A stretch of 64,000 nt of DNA from Rhizomicrobium sp. (GTDB taxonomy: Bacteria; Pseudomonadota; Alphaproteobacteria; Micropepsales; Micropepsaceae), in contig JBBCHM010000001.1 of NCBI GenBank assembly GCA_037200045.1, forward strand, positions 1,612,001-1,676,000. The letters are read 5' to 3'. The translations under genes were made by a program, and so were the position numbers. This document shows, one piece after another, positions 29,257 to 37,415 of this stretch; position 1 is the stretch's first letter; each line of letters opens with the position of its first letter. The notes beneath the pieces are model-generated. The model was given only the letters and a program-made list of their open reading frames with translations, did not search any database and was not told the origin of the DNA.

Positions 29257-30465
29257 GTGGCCGAATATTCCCCGGGGCCGTTCGACGGGCTCCGCGTCGT
29301 CGATTTCGGCCGCTATATCGCCGGACCCTATTGCGCGGCGCTGCTCGGCGATCTCGGCGCCGACGTCATCCGGGTGGAAAAGCGCGAGGGCCGCGAGGAC
29401 CGCACCCTTGTGCCGCTCGCTTTCGGCGAAGGCGGCGAACCGCGCGAAGGCGCCATGTTCCTGCAGATGAACCGCAACAAGCGCAGCCTGACCTGCGATC
29501 CGATGAACGACGCCGGACGCGAGGTGGTGCGCCGCCTGGTGCGGAGCGCCGACGTGGTGGTGGCGAACCTGCCGGCCGAGACGCTGAAGGCGATGGGGCT
29601 CGACTGGGAAAGCGTCAGCGCGCTCAACCCGCGCGCCATCCTGGCGGTCGGCACGGCGTTCGGCCTCGAAGGACCCTATGCGGGGCGCGTCGGCTTCGAC
29701 GGCGTGGCGCAGGCGATGTCGGGCGCGACCTGGTTCTCCGGCACCGAGGAGCAGCCGGTGCGCTGCAGCGCGCCCTATGTCGATTTCGGCACCGCTTCGC
29801 TGCTTGCGCTCGGCGTCGCCGCGGCGCTGCGGGCGCGCGAGGCGAACGGCAAGGGACAATTGGTCGAGGGCGCGCTCCTGCGCACAGCGCTGACCTTCTT
29901 CGCGCCGACCCTGATCGAGGAGGATGCGCTGAAACTCGATCGCCGTCCGACGCTGAACCGCAGCCAGACGGCGGGGCCGTCGGACATCTACAAGGCCAGG
30001 GACGGCTGGATCACCGTGGCGGTGAACGGCGATCCGTTGTTCCGCCGCGCCGCCAGGCTGATCGGCGCGGCCGAATGGCTCAAGGACCCGCGTTTTTCCT
30101 CCGACAAGGCGCGCGGCGATCACGGCGCGGTCATCTCCGAGCGCGTCGGGGCCTGGGTGGCGCAACGCACCCGCGCCGAAGCGATCGCGGCCTTCGAGGG
30201 CGCGCGCGTGCCGGCCGGACCGGTGCTGCGCCCGCGCGAGACGCTCGACGATCCGCATGTCGCCGGCGGCGATTTCTTCGCGGACATCGACTTTCCCGGC
30301 ATCGGCGCGGCCAAGGTTGCGGCGACGCCGGTGAAACTGCACGGCACGCCCGGAACGGTGCGCGCGCGTCCGCCGCTGTTGGGCGAACACACCGACGAGG
30401 TGCTGCGCGAACTGGGCTTCAGCGGAATCGAGATTGCGGCGCTGAAACAGGAAGGCGCGGTGTGA
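29257..30465 (+). CDS. Family III CoA transferase (CaiB/BaiF)
   Basis: Moves coenzyme A between carboxylic acids through aspartyl-CoA thioester chemistry; cytoplasmic. It has 402 residues, usual for the family. The N-terminal Rossmann part has DFGRYIAGPYCAALLGDLGADVIRVEK, then MNRNKRSLTCD and GTAFGLEGPYAGRVGFD. Asp176 in APYVDFGTAS is the candidate catalytic aspartate. The C-terminal part has GDFFADIDFPG and LLGEHTDEVLRELGF. The start is GTG at 29257 with AAGGG upstream. Substrate cannot be assigned: carnitine, formyl, mesaconyl or bile acid CoA transfers are all in this family. Confidence 0.93.
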   Translation: MAEYSPGPFDGLRVVDFGRYIAGPYCAALLGDLGADVIRVEKREGREDRTLVPLAFGEGGEPREGAMFLQMNRNKRSLTCDPMNDAGREVVRRLVRSADVVVANLPAETLKAMGLDWESVSALNPRAILAVGTAFGLEGPYAGRVGFDGVAQAMSGATWFSGTEEQPVRCSAPYVDFGTASLLALGVAAALRAREANGKGQLVEGALLRTALTFFAPTLIEEDALKLDRRPTLNRSQTAGPSDIYKARDGWITVAVNGDPLFRRAARLIGAAEWLKDPRFSSDKARGDHGAVISERVGAWVAQRTRAEAIAAFEGARVPAGPVLRPRETLDDPHVAGGDFFADIDFPGIGAAKVAATPVKLHGTPGTVRARPPLLGEHTDEVLRELGFSGIEIAALKQEGAV

Positions 30466-30473
30466 GCCGCGCC

Positions 30474-30764
30474 TTAGAGATGCCGGTCGAAGTCCATGTT
30501 TTGGTGCAGCACGCGGACGATGACGATGCCGGTTTCCATCGTCCGATAGAACACGACATGTGAGCCGACGGAGATGCGATGATAGCCGGGACGGATGTCG
30601 TCGCACATCCGTCCACGCGCGGGCCGCGCGGCGACACGTTCAATCGCGCGTCTCAATTGAACGGCATAGATATTGGCCTGACGGACACCCCAGCGATCGG
30701 CGCCGAATTCCCAGATGTCATCCAGGTCCGCTTCGGCGAGCGGCGCAAGGATGTAGGCGGACAT
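30474..30764 (-). CDS. parE: ParE-type toxin (RelE/ParE superfamily)
   Basis: Toxin of a type II toxin-antitoxin module; ParE members poison DNA gyrase, RelE members cleave mRNA. It is 96 residues with the family pattern LAPLAEADLDDIWEFGADRWG. Basic residues follow in RPARGRMCDDIRPGYHRISVGSHVVFYRT, and the hydrophobic end is IVIVRVLHQNMD. The Arg/Tyr-containing IRPGYHRISVGSH strand is the usual ParE core. Its ATG overlaps the antitoxin stop by one base (TGATG), so antitoxin is made first. Gyrase targeting is inferred from the ParD partner. Confidence 0.92.
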   Translation of the reverse strand: MSAYILAPLAEADLDDIWEFGADRWGVRQANIYAVQLRRAIERVAARPARGRMCDDIRPGYHRISVGSHVVFYRTMETGIVIVRVLHQNMDFDRHL

Positions 30765-31036
30765 CAGGGCTTCTTCGGCGACTTGCGCTTGCGGGCGCGA
30801 AATTCGCGATTCTTGCGCTTCAAGAACGCGTCGAAGTCGAAAGGCCGGGGCGGGCCGCTGTTCTCACCGGCGATCAGGGCGTCGCGGAGCGCCTTGAGCT
30901 TGGCTTCCCGTTCTTCAAGCAGGCGCAGACTGGCACGCACGACATCGCTCGCCGAGCCGTAGCGGCCCTGCGACACCTGTTCGTCGATGAAGGCGGCGAA
31001 GTGATCGCCGAGGCTGACGGACGTGTTCCGGCTCAT
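30764..31036 (-). CDS. parD: ParD-type antitoxin
   Basis: Antitoxin and autorepressor of the module, 90 residues. The N-terminal ribbon-helix-helix DNA-binding domain reads SRNTSVSLGDHFAAFIDEQVSQGRYGSASDVVRASLRLL. The C-terminal helix, rich in basic residues (FLKRKNREFRARKRKSPKKP), would wrap the toxin. GGGAG precedes the ATG at 31036; nine further upstream codons were discarded because they would run into the operator. A perfect 6-3-6 palindrome 22 bases upstream is the likely self-operator. Confidence 0.92.
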   Translation of the reverse strand: MSRNTSVSLGDHFAAFIDEQVSQGRYGSASDVVRASLRLLEEREAKLKALRDALIAGENSGPPRPFDFDAFLKRKNREFRARKRKSPKKP

Positions 31037-31057
31037 GATTGTCTCCCGGAACGGGTA

Positions 31058-31072
31058 TACCAATTTTTGGTA
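31058..31072. promoter_or_regulatory. Likely ParD operator palindrome
   Basis: Perfect inverted repeat TACCAA-TTT-TTGGTA located 22-36 bases upstream of the parD start, where the promoter should lie. Ribbon-helix-helix antitoxins bind such short palindromes to repress their own operon. The site is AT-rich in GC-rich surroundings. That it is bound is inference. Confidence 0.65.
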
Positions 31073-31079
31073 CTGGCGT

Positions 31080-32477
31080 CTACGCCGCGGCGGCGGCCTG
31101 GATCGCGGCCTTGCCGCGGCGGCGCAGGAGATCGGCTTCCTCTTCGCTGAAAAGGATCGCGGTCAGGTTCGAGACGACCTCGAACTGGCTTTCCACCACG
31201 GCGCGACGCGCGCCGTCGGCGGTGCGCAGCTCCTTCACCACGTCCTCGTTGTAGCTGCGCAGGAGCTGGCACATTTCCTCGTCCGCCTTCTTCTGCGCCG
31301 CGCCGAAGGAGGCGGCGGCGGCGAGCGTCTTGCAGCCGGCGACGAGCCTGGCATAGCGCAGCGCGCGCTCGCTCTTGTCGGAATCGACGGGTTTGGTGAA
31401 ATCCGGATATTTCGGCCCGCCGCCGAAGCTGCCGCTCTTCTGCAAGGGCAGCGCTGCCGACAATTCCTTGGGCGCGCGCTCCATCAGGCCTTCCATTACT
31501 TCGGCGAGCGCCGCGCGGTCCTTCATCAGGCGCTGGCCCCATTTGCCGTCGCGGCGCATCTCGATGCCCTTGACGATGCCCGAGGACAGCGTGGTGAAGC
31601 GCGCCAGGCTATCGAGCAGCTGGTTGGGATCGAAGTTCGGCGGCCGCACGTCGCGCACCGCATTGCCGTGGCTCTCGATCTCGCCGAACAGGATCTCGCC
31701 GACGAGGCCCATGTCGGTCGAACTGATCAGCGTGTCCTGGGTCTGGCGCGAGACCAGCAGCGGCAGCTTCAGCGCTTCCCAGGGCCGCGCCAGGCGGTGC
31801 ATCGCGATGACCGCGACATAGGGCGCCGCGTCGGGCGCGTTCGCCGCCAGCCGGTCGTAGATCTTGCGCAGCGACCACAGCAGCTCGTCGGTCAGCGAGG
31901 GCACGAGCCTGGGCAGCAGATGCTGGATGGCGATGACATCGGCCCCGATGCCGAGCAGCAGCGCCATCTCCGCCGCATCGGCGCAGACAAGGTCGGATCC
32001 GAGCGCGGCCCGCGCCTTCTTGGTATCGGCGAGCGCGCCGCCCAGCGCGGCCGCGGCGACGGGCCAGAAGGCGGCGGCACGGGCGCCCGCTTCAGCCTGC
32101 TTGCCGGCCGTCACCAGTGCCTTGAAGTCGCGGATGTAGTCCTTGGTCTGCTCGACGAGCAGCGTCTGGCTGACGAAGGCCCATACCGGCGTGACGCTGC
32201 CGCGCGCGATGGAACCCTTCTGCTTGGCGTTGCGCGGCAGGAGTGTGAAGAGATCCTCGAATGGCAGGCAGAAGGCGCGCAGCGGCGTCGGCGTGCGATC
32301 GGCACCGGTGTTGCGGCGCAAGACCGGGCGCAGGCCTTCGAGGATCATCTCATGGGGGAGCGACTTGCCGTCGACCAGCCTGTCGACCTCCACCGCCTGC
32401 GCCAGACGCGTGGCGATCTGCTCGGGCAGGCCGCCCAAGAACGATTTCAGCAGTCCGGTTCGTTCCGGCGTAAGCAT
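31080..32477 (-). CDS. Uncharacterised cytoplasmic protein (465 aa)
   Basis: A long, mostly helical, alanine-rich protein without membrane segments or signal peptide. I recognise no catalytic motif. Regular stretches include LPEQIATRLAQAVEVDRL, LLLGIGADVIAIQHLLPRLVP, AVIAMHRLARPWEALKLPLL and RRAVVESQFEVVSNLTAILFSEEEADLLRRR. HEAT-like helical packing would fit. The ATG at 32477 starts a plausible N-terminus (MLTPERTGLLKSF). It is upstream of parDE on the same strand, 44 bases from parD, but the operator in between suggests separate control. It likely belongs to a conserved hypothetical alphaproteobacterial family. Confidence 0.75.
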   Translation of the reverse strand: MLTPERTGLLKSFLGGLPEQIATRLAQAVEVDRLVDGKSLPHEMILEGLRPVLRRNTGADRTPTPLRAFCLPFEDLFTLLPRNAKQKGSIARGSVTPVWAFVSQTLLVEQTKDYIRDFKALVTAGKQAEAGARAAAFWPVAAAALGGALADTKKARAALGSDLVCADAAEMALLLGIGADVIAIQHLLPRLVPSLTDELLWSLRKIYDRLAANAPDAAPYVAVIAMHRLARPWEALKLPLLVSRQTQDTLISSTDMGLVGEILFGEIESHGNAVRDVRPPNFDPNQLLDSLARFTTLSSGIVKGIEMRRDGKWGQRLMKDRAALAEVMEGLMERAPKELSAALPLQKSGSFGGGPKYPDFTKPVDSDKSERALRYARLVAGCKTLAAAASFGAAQKKADEEMCQLLRSYNEDVVKELRTADGARRAVVESQFEVVSNLTAILFSEEEADLLRRRGKAAIQAAAAA

Positions 32478-32591
32478 GCAATCCCCAGGGCCGCTGTCGC
32501 ATCCTGTCGCGTCGCGGCCATACCCTCCAGCTATAGGCGATGGTCGGTTAATGCGATGTTTCGCCGGCCAACAGACTTGTCACAATTAGGC

Positions 32592-33977
32592 CTAAACGAT
32601 TGCCGGCAGTGTCAATTTTGTCGCCAAACCGCCCAAATCCGAGGCCCCGAGGTCGAGCGCCCCACCATAGAGCTTGGCGATGTCGCGCACGATGGCAAGA
32701 CCGAGGCCGGTGCCGGGCACGCTCTCGTCCAGCCTTTCGCCGCGTTCGCCGACCTGCTCGCGCTCCCGCGGCGTCAGGCCGGGGCCGTCGTCCTCGACCA
32801 GGAGCGTGAATTGCGCGCCGGCGGGCTGCGCCGTGATGCGCGCCCGCGACGACGCCCATTTGCAGGCATTGTCGATCAGATTGCCCGCCATCTCCTCCAA
32901 ATCCTGGCGTTCGCCGCGGAAGGCCAGGGCCGGCGGACAGGCGATGTCGATCACGATATCGCGGTCGCGATGGATGCGCCGGAGCGTGCGGGCAAGATCG
33001 TCGAGCACCTGCGAAACCGAGGTACGATTGCCGAGGACGTCGAGCGCGCCGGCGGCGCGGGCGCGGGCAAGGTAGTGATCGACCTGCCGGCGCATGGCCA
33101 GGGCCTGGCGGTTGACGACGTCGGCGAGCGGGCCGGGCTGCGCCTCCGCCTCGCTCGTCAGCACGGTCAGCGGCGTCTTCAGGAAGTGCGCCAGATTGGA
33201 GACGTAGGAGCGGGCGCGGCCGACGACCTCGGCCGAGTGTTCGATCAGGCTGTTCAGCTCGGAGACGAGCGGCTCGATCTCCGACGGAAAGCTGCCGTCG
33301 AGGCGGCGCGCGCTGCCGTCGCGGATGCGGTGCAACGCGAGCGTCACCCGGCGCAGCGGCTGCAGGCCGATGCGGACCTGGAGGAAGACCGCGGCGACGA
33401 GGCCGATCCCCAGGACCACGAAGGACCAGAACAGCGTGCCGTTGAAAGCCGCGACGCGGTCGTTCATCTCCTTCATGTCGGCGGCGACATAGAACATGTA
33501 GGCGCGGTTGTCGTCGGGCTTGGCGGTCGCGTCGATGGGAAATTCGATGCGGCGCGCGAAGATGCGCAGATATTGGCCGTCGGGGCCTTCGCCATGGCCG
33601 GCCACGACGCCGTCATGGATTTGCGTGGCGCCGACGAAGGCCAGCGTGTGATCGAGCAGCGAACGCGAGAACAGCGGCTTTTCGGCGTTGCCGACGGACG
33701 CGATCTGCCAGTACTTGCCGGAATAGGCGGGCAGGTATTCCACGCTCAGATATTGACGGTCGAGCAGGATTTCGCCGTTGGGGTCGTGACCGGCGGCGGC
33801 GACGAGCTGGACGAGATCGGAACGCAGCTTGGAGTCGAAATCGTCCTGCACCGAGGTGCGGAAGGCGTTGGAGAGGATGAGCCCGCCCGCCACCAGCGCG
33901 AACAGCGTCCAGACGGCGGCCGCCGCGATCAACCGGAAGGCGAGCGAGTTGAAGCGGAAGCGGGCGGTGAGGTTCAT
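32592..33977 (-). CDS. Membrane sensor histidine kinase, PhoQ-like
   Basis: Sensor kinase of 461 residues. Helices at about 14-36 and 181-201 enclose a periplasmic domain of about 145 residues. A HAMP region follows, then a dimerisation helix with phospho-acceptor His264 in NLAHFLKTPLTVL. The ATPase domain has N box NLIDNACKWA, G1 box VEDDGPGLTP and G2 box GTGLGLAIVRDIAKLYGG. The HFLKTPL H-box is typical of PhoQ-type kinases in alphaproteobacteria. The partner regulator ends 168 bases upstream. That gap holds a family B palindrome, which may attenuate kinase expression relative to the regulator. The stimulus is unknown. Confidence 0.92.
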   Translation of the reverse strand: MNLTARFRFNSLAFRLIAAAAVWTLFALVAGGLILSNAFRTSVQDDFDSKLRSDLVQLVAAAGHDPNGEILLDRQYLSVEYLPAYSGKYWQIASVGNAEKPLFSRSLLDHTLAFVGATQIHDGVVAGHGEGPDGQYLRIFARRIEFPIDATAKPDDNRAYMFYVAADMKEMNDRVAAFNGTLFWSFVVLGIGLVAAVFLQVRIGLQPLRRVTLALHRIRDGSARRLDGSFPSEIEPLVSELNSLIEHSAEVVGRARSYVSNLAHFLKTPLTVLTSEAEAQPGPLADVVNRQALAMRRQVDHYLARARAAGALDVLGNRTSVSQVLDDLARTLRRIHRDRDIVIDIACPPALAFRGERQDLEEMAGNLIDNACKWASSRARITAQPAGAQFTLLVEDDGPGLTPREREQVGERGERLDESVPGTGLGLAIVRDIAKLYGGALDLGASDLGGLATKLTLPAIV

Positions 33978-34106
33978 GCAACGTCGCAAATGAAGATCGT
34001 CACAACCGTCTCCGTGCCGGCCATCCATGAACACATCATTTCGGAGCTTGTCATTGGCGCTTCCGCTTATAAGAGAATCGCGCTCGTAACTGCGGCGTCC
34101 GGGATT

Positions 34107-34137
34107 ATGGGTGGCCGGCACAAGGCCGGTCATGACG
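34107..34137. repeat. Single-arm palindromic repeat, family B
   Basis: Palindrome with the stem GGCCGG / CCGGTC-type pairing around CACAAGG, bordered by ATGGGT and CATGACG. It matches the arms at 49721-49800 and 61765-61842 in layout (GTCAT at one edge, ATGG or TGGAT at the other). It sits between the response regulator and kinase genes of one operon. Confidence 0.6.
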
Positions 34138-34145
34138 AACTATAA

Positions 34146-34820
34146 CTAGCGCGAATCCGACTGCTTCTCGTCCAGGCAATAGCCGAGGCCGCGGACGGTC
34201 TGGATCAGGTCGGTGTCCAGCTTCTTGCGCAGGCGGCCGACGAACACCTCGATCGTGTTCGAATCGCGGTCGAAATCCTGGTCGTAGAGATGCTCCACCA
34301 GCTCGGTGCGGCTCACCACCTTGCCCTTGTGATGGGCGAGATAGGACAAGAGGCGGTATTCCAGGCTCGTCAGCTTCACCGGATTGCCGTTCACCGTGAC
34401 GCGGCTGGCGCGGGTGTCGATGCGCAGGGGGCCGATCTCGATCTCGCTGGTGGCGAGGCCGGCCGCGCGGCGCAGCAGCGCGCGGACGCGGGCGAGCAGT
34501 TCCTCGGTCACGAAAGGCTTGGCGAGATAGTCGTCGGCGCCGGCGTCGAAGCCCGCGACCTTGTCGCTCCAGCGGTCGCGCGCCGTCAGGATCAGGACCG
34601 GCATGGTCTTGCCGTCCTTGCGCCATCGCTCGAGCACGCGCACGCCGTCGAGCTTGGGCAGGCCGAGGTCGAGGATCACGGCGTCGTAAGGCTCGGTGTC
34701 GCCAAGGAAGTGGCCTTCCTCGCCATCGGCCGCGGTGTCGACCACATAGCCGGAATCGCTCAGCGCCTTCTTCAGGAGACGCTGCAGGTCTTTGTCGTCT
34801 TCAACGAGCAGGATTCTCAT
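34146..34820 (-). CDS. OmpR-family response regulator, PhoP-like
   Basis: Response regulator of 224 residues: receiver with acidic pair 8-9, phospho-accepting Asp51 (DAVILDLGLPKLDG) and Lys in YLAKPFVTEEL. A winged-helix domain ends with SNTIEVFVGRLRKKL and VRGLGYCL. Its ATG overlaps the stop of the PepSY-protein gene (ATGA), so the two are co-translated, and the kinase gene follows. The layout of secreted PepSY protein, regulator, kinase suggests the PepSY protein acts in the same signalling circuit, perhaps as periplasmic modulator; that is inference. Confidence 0.94.
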   Translation of the reverse strand: MRILLVEDDKDLQRLLKKALSDSGYVVDTAADGEEGHFLGDTEPYDAVILDLGLPKLDGVRVLERWRKDGKTMPVLILTARDRWSDKVAGFDAGADDYLAKPFVTEELLARVRALLRRAAGLATSEIEIGPLRIDTRASRVTVNGNPVKLTSLEYRLLSYLAHHKGKVVSRTELVEHLYDQDFDRDSNTIEVFVGRLRKKLDTDLIQTVRGLGYCLDEKQSDSR

Positions 34821-35380
34821 CTTCCGTTGCTGCCGTGGTGACGGTAGCCTCCATTATCGCCCCGATTGCCGCCGCCGCGCCAGCCGCCTTGGCCGCCGCC
34901 GCGATGCCAATTTCCGCCGTCGCGGCCATGCCAGTCGCCGCGCCCGCTCCAATCGCCGTTGCCGCGCCAGTCGCCATTGCCGCGATCCCCGTAGTCGCCG
35001 TTCCAGTGCCGGCGGCCGCCGCGATCTTCGCCTTCGTCCCGGCCGCCGCGGTTGCCGCCATATCCCCAGTCGTCGCGGCCCTGACGGCCGCGCGAGTCGT
35101 TGCGCTCGTCGCCGCCGGCGTTGGAGTAGCGCCCGGTATTCGCATCGGCGTCGAAATAGAGGATGCGGCCTTCGGGCGTCATCCACTTGATGCGGTAATG
35201 CGGCCTGCCCTCGCCGTCGGTCCAGGGCTCGGCGTCGGAGAGCCGTCCGGGATGCTGGGCGCGGATATGCGGCAGGATGCTGTCCAGCGTGCTGCGCGCG
35301 AAGGCCGGTGTGGCCAGCAGCAACGGAATCAGGGCGAGGATAAATCGAGCGCGCATGCCGGTTTTTATGGCCCGCGACAT
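34817..35380 (-). CDS. Exported PepSY-like protein with Gly/Arg/Asp-rich tail
   Basis: A 187-residue protein with a signal peptide (about 1-29, TPAFA-RS). A PepSY-like domain at about 30-88 includes LPHIRAQHPGRLSDAEPW, HYRIKWMTPEGRILYFD and ADANTGRY. A long low-complexity tail follows, made of repeats of Gly, Asp, Arg, Asn and Trp (DWRGNGDWSGRGDW and similar). The tail is probably disordered. An upstream ATG (35380) has GAGG only three bases away; a second ATG at 35356 lacks any site, so the start is uncertain by eight residues. It heads an operon with the two-component system downstream. PepSY proteins commonly inhibit proteases or modulate sensors. Confidence 0.82.
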   Translation of the reverse strand: MSRAIKTGMRARFILALIPLLLATPAFARSTLDSILPHIRAQHPGRLSDAEPWTDGEGRPHYRIKWMTPEGRILYFDADANTGRYSNAGGDERNDSRGRQGRDDWGYGGNRGGRDEGEDRGGRRHWNGDYGDRGNGDWRGNGDWSGRGDWHGRDGGNWHRGGGQGGWRGGGNRGDNGGYRHHGSNGR

Positions 35381-35530
35381 GAACCTCGAATGAACACTGC
35401 GTCCAGAACGCGTTCAGGCGGCGAGGCGCATCTTACGCGACATCGAAACGGGGTCCAGACGGACCCGGAGCCAAGGCCAAGGCGCCGCGGCTCCCTTAAC
35501 CAAGGCCCGACGGGCGAGATGGAGACGAAG

Positions 35531-35830
35531 ATGCAGATCAGGAAGATCCTCACGGCCGCCGCCGCGGCGATCACGCTGGGCCTGGCGGCCGCGCCCGCGG
35601 CGCAGGCCGATGTGTGGGGCCATGCCGGACATCGCGGCGTCGAGCGCCGCGTCGTGGTCGATCATCGCGTCGTGTTCAGCACGCTGCGCGCCCACCGCAT
35701 CCGCTATGTCGGAACGCCCTATTTCCTGCGCGGCCACTATGTCGTGCGCAGCTTCGACCGCCTCGGGCATTCGAGCTTCGTCGAGGTCAATCCCTATACG
35801 GGCGCGTTCATCGGTTTCATCCGGCTCTGA
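35531..35830 (+). CDS. Small exported protein (99 aa)
   Basis: A secreted protein with a clear signal peptide (MQIRKILTAAAAAITLGLAA then PAAQA-DV). The mature part is about 72 residues, basic and aromatic, containing RRVVVDHRVVFSTLRAHRIRYVG and GHYVVRSFDRLGHSSFVEVNPYTGAFIGFIRL. The end of this resembles a PepSY-like or small beta fold. The ATG at 35531 has GGAG six bases upstream; an earlier in-frame ATG at 35519 lacks one. It is divergent from the PepSY-protein operon and both proteins are exported, which may indicate a linked envelope function. A hairpin terminator follows at 35905. Confidence 0.8.
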   Translation: MQIRKILTAAAAAITLGLAAAPAAQADVWGHAGHRGVERRVVVDHRVVFSTLRAHRIRYVGTPYFLRGHYVVRSFDRLGHSSFVEVNPYTGAFIGFIRL

Positions 35831-35904
35831 CCGGATGACGCGAAACTTGAGGGCCGGTTCCGCAGTAAGCCCCTCCCTGTAGGAGCCGAACTTTCAAGCG
35901 AGAG

Positions 35905-35936
35905 CCCGCGTCGGCGAAAGCCGGCGCGGGTTTCTC
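35905..35936 (+). terminator. Probable intrinsic terminator
   Basis: Stem CCCGCGTCGGC paired with GCCGGCGCGGG around a stable GAAA tetraloop, followed by TTTCTC. The stem has ten Watson-Crick pairs and one mismatch or wobble. It lies 75 bases after the stop of the 99-residue exported protein gene. The U-tract is interrupted, so termination efficiency is uncertain. Confidence 0.65.
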
Positions 35937-36063
35937 ATTTGCCGGCATCGGCATCGGCCGCGGTTCGACATCGTTTCGTTCGGTTGAAAGGTCATCGGCG
36001 CGGCGCTGTTGCCTGCCAGGGTGGTATATAATAGTGGGCACGGCGCTCCTATCAGGTCCTGGC

Positions 36064-36636
36064 ATGCCCGCGCGCAAACCCCTGCCCAAGAACTTCTTCG
36101 CGCGCGACGCCGATACCGTCGCCCGCGCCCTGATCGGCACGACGCTGACCTTCGGCGGCGTGGGCGGCGTCATCGTCGAGACCGAGAGCTATGACAGTTC
36201 CGATCCGGCCTCGCACGCCTTCGGGCGGCGGCAGACCAGGCGCAACGCCGTGATGTTCGGCCCGCCGGGGCACGCCTATGTCTATCGCATCTACGGCATG
36301 CATTGGTGCCTGAACTTCGTGTGCGTCGAGGCCAGCGCCGTTCTGATCCGCGCGCTGGAGCCGCGCTTCGGGATCGCCAAGATGCAAGCGCGGCGCGGGA
36401 CCGACGTGCCCGGCCTTCTGTGCAGCGGGCCCGGGCGGCTGTGCCAGGCGCTGGGCATCAGCGACGCGCAGAACGGGATGGCGCTGGGCGCGCCGCCCTT
36501 CGCGCTCTATCGCGCGGCCGACATGGCCGAGCTTTCGGTCGGGCCGCGCATCGGCCTCACCAAGGCCGTCGAGGCGCAGCGCCGCTTCGGACTGGCGCGC
36601 TCGCGCTTCCTGAGCCGGCGCTTTCCGGACGCCTGA
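36064..36636 (+). CDS. DNA-3-methyladenine glycosylase (AAG/MPG family)
   Basis: Base-excision repair enzyme that removes alkylated purines. It has 190 residues, normal for bacterial members. Recognisable family motifs are NFFARDADTVARALIGTTL, VIVETESYDSSDPASHAF with probable catalytic Glu39, RNAVMFGPPGHAYVYRIYGMHWCLN and GPGRLCQALGI. The start at 36064 matches the family N-terminus (KPLPKNFF); a GTG ten codons upstream is possible. The ribosome site is weak (AGG). It stands alone, facing the nitroreductase gene at its 3' end with 28 bases between the stops. Confidence 0.95.
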   Translation: MPARKPLPKNFFARDADTVARALIGTTLTFGGVGGVIVETESYDSSDPASHAFGRRQTRRNAVMFGPPGHAYVYRIYGMHWCLNFVCVEASAVLIRALEPRFGIAKMQARRGTDVPGLLCSGPGRLCQALGISDAQNGMALGAPPFALYRAADMAELSVGPRIGLTKAVEAQRRFGLARSRFLSRRFPDA

Positions 36637-36664
36637 CAGACCGCGACGCGATCCGTTCGCCGGT

Positions 36665-37339
36665 TCACGCCGTCTCGCGGATCACGGCCCATTCCGACAG
36701 CGGCGCGCGCTCGGAGACGAGGCTGTTGATCGGCGCGGCGTCATCGGCATGGCCGACCGCCATGCCGCAGAAGATCATCTCTTCCGGCGGGATCTTCAGA
36801 TAGTCGCGGATGACCTCGTGGAACGGCGCCCAGGCTTCCTGGGCGCAGGTCGAAAGGCCGTATTCGCGCGCGAGCAGCATGATCGACTGCAGGAAGCCGC
36901 CGAGGTCGGACCATTGGCCCTGCTGCATCTGCCGGTCGATGGAGAAGATCAGCCCGACGGGGGCGCCGAAGAATTCCCAATTGCGCACGAACTGCGCCAA
37001 GCGGGCGCGCTTGTCCTCGCGCGGAATGTTCATCGTCGCGTACATCTGCTCGCCGACCTGGAAGCGGCGCGTCTTGTAGGGCTCGGTCAGTTCGGGCGGA
37101 TAGATGTGATACTCCGGCACGCCGCCGCGCGGGTTGACCGCCATGCGCTCCTTGGCGCGCCGCACGAGCTCGTCGCGCGCCGCGCCGAGCAGGACATGCA
37201 CCTTCCAGGGCTGGAGGTTGCCGCCCGACGGCGCGCGCGCGGCCTTCAGCAGGATTTCCTCGATCGTGGCGCGCGGGACGGGATCGGGCCGGAAGGCGCG
37301 GACGGATTTGCGCGTGGCGAGCGCTTGGCTGACGTTCAT
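36665..37339 (-). CDS. Nitroreductase-family flavoprotein
   Basis: FMN-dependent NAD(P)H oxidoreductase of 224 residues. The N-terminal FMN phosphate site is ATRKSVRAFRPDPVP, the second FMN region is APSGGNLQPWKVHVLL, and the C-terminal FMN contact is near EEMIFCGMAVGHAD. The central GGFLQSIMLLAREYGLSTCAQEAW region is typical of this family. The start at 37339 fits the family N-terminus. Its physiological substrate is unknown; members reduce nitroaromatics, quinones or flavins. Confidence 0.92.
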   Translation of the reverse strand: MNVSQALATRKSVRAFRPDPVPRATIEEILLKAARAPSGGNLQPWKVHVLLGAARDELVRRAKERMAVNPRGGVPEYHIYPPELTEPYKTRRFQVGEQMYATMNIPREDKRARLAQFVRNWEFFGAPVGLIFSIDRQMQQGQWSDLGGFLQSIMLLAREYGLSTCAQEAWAPFHEVIRDYLKIPPEEMIFCGMAVGHADDAAPINSLVSERAPLSEWAVIRETA

Positions 37340-37415
37340 GGGCGTATACTCGATAGCGTTGCGCGGATGATGCGCCGGTGCGGCGCGGCGGCGCAAGCTT
37401 TCGCAGCGTAACGGT

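Noticed and set aside
31023..34145. Plus-strand open frame of 1040 codons
   Set aside because: Antisense to the 465-residue gene and the PhoQ-like kinase; no domain visible.
34801..35145. Ala/Thr-rich minus-strand frame over the PepSY protein tail
   Set aside because: Another frame of the same low-complexity DNA; the exported PepSY frame has a signal peptide and couples to the regulator.
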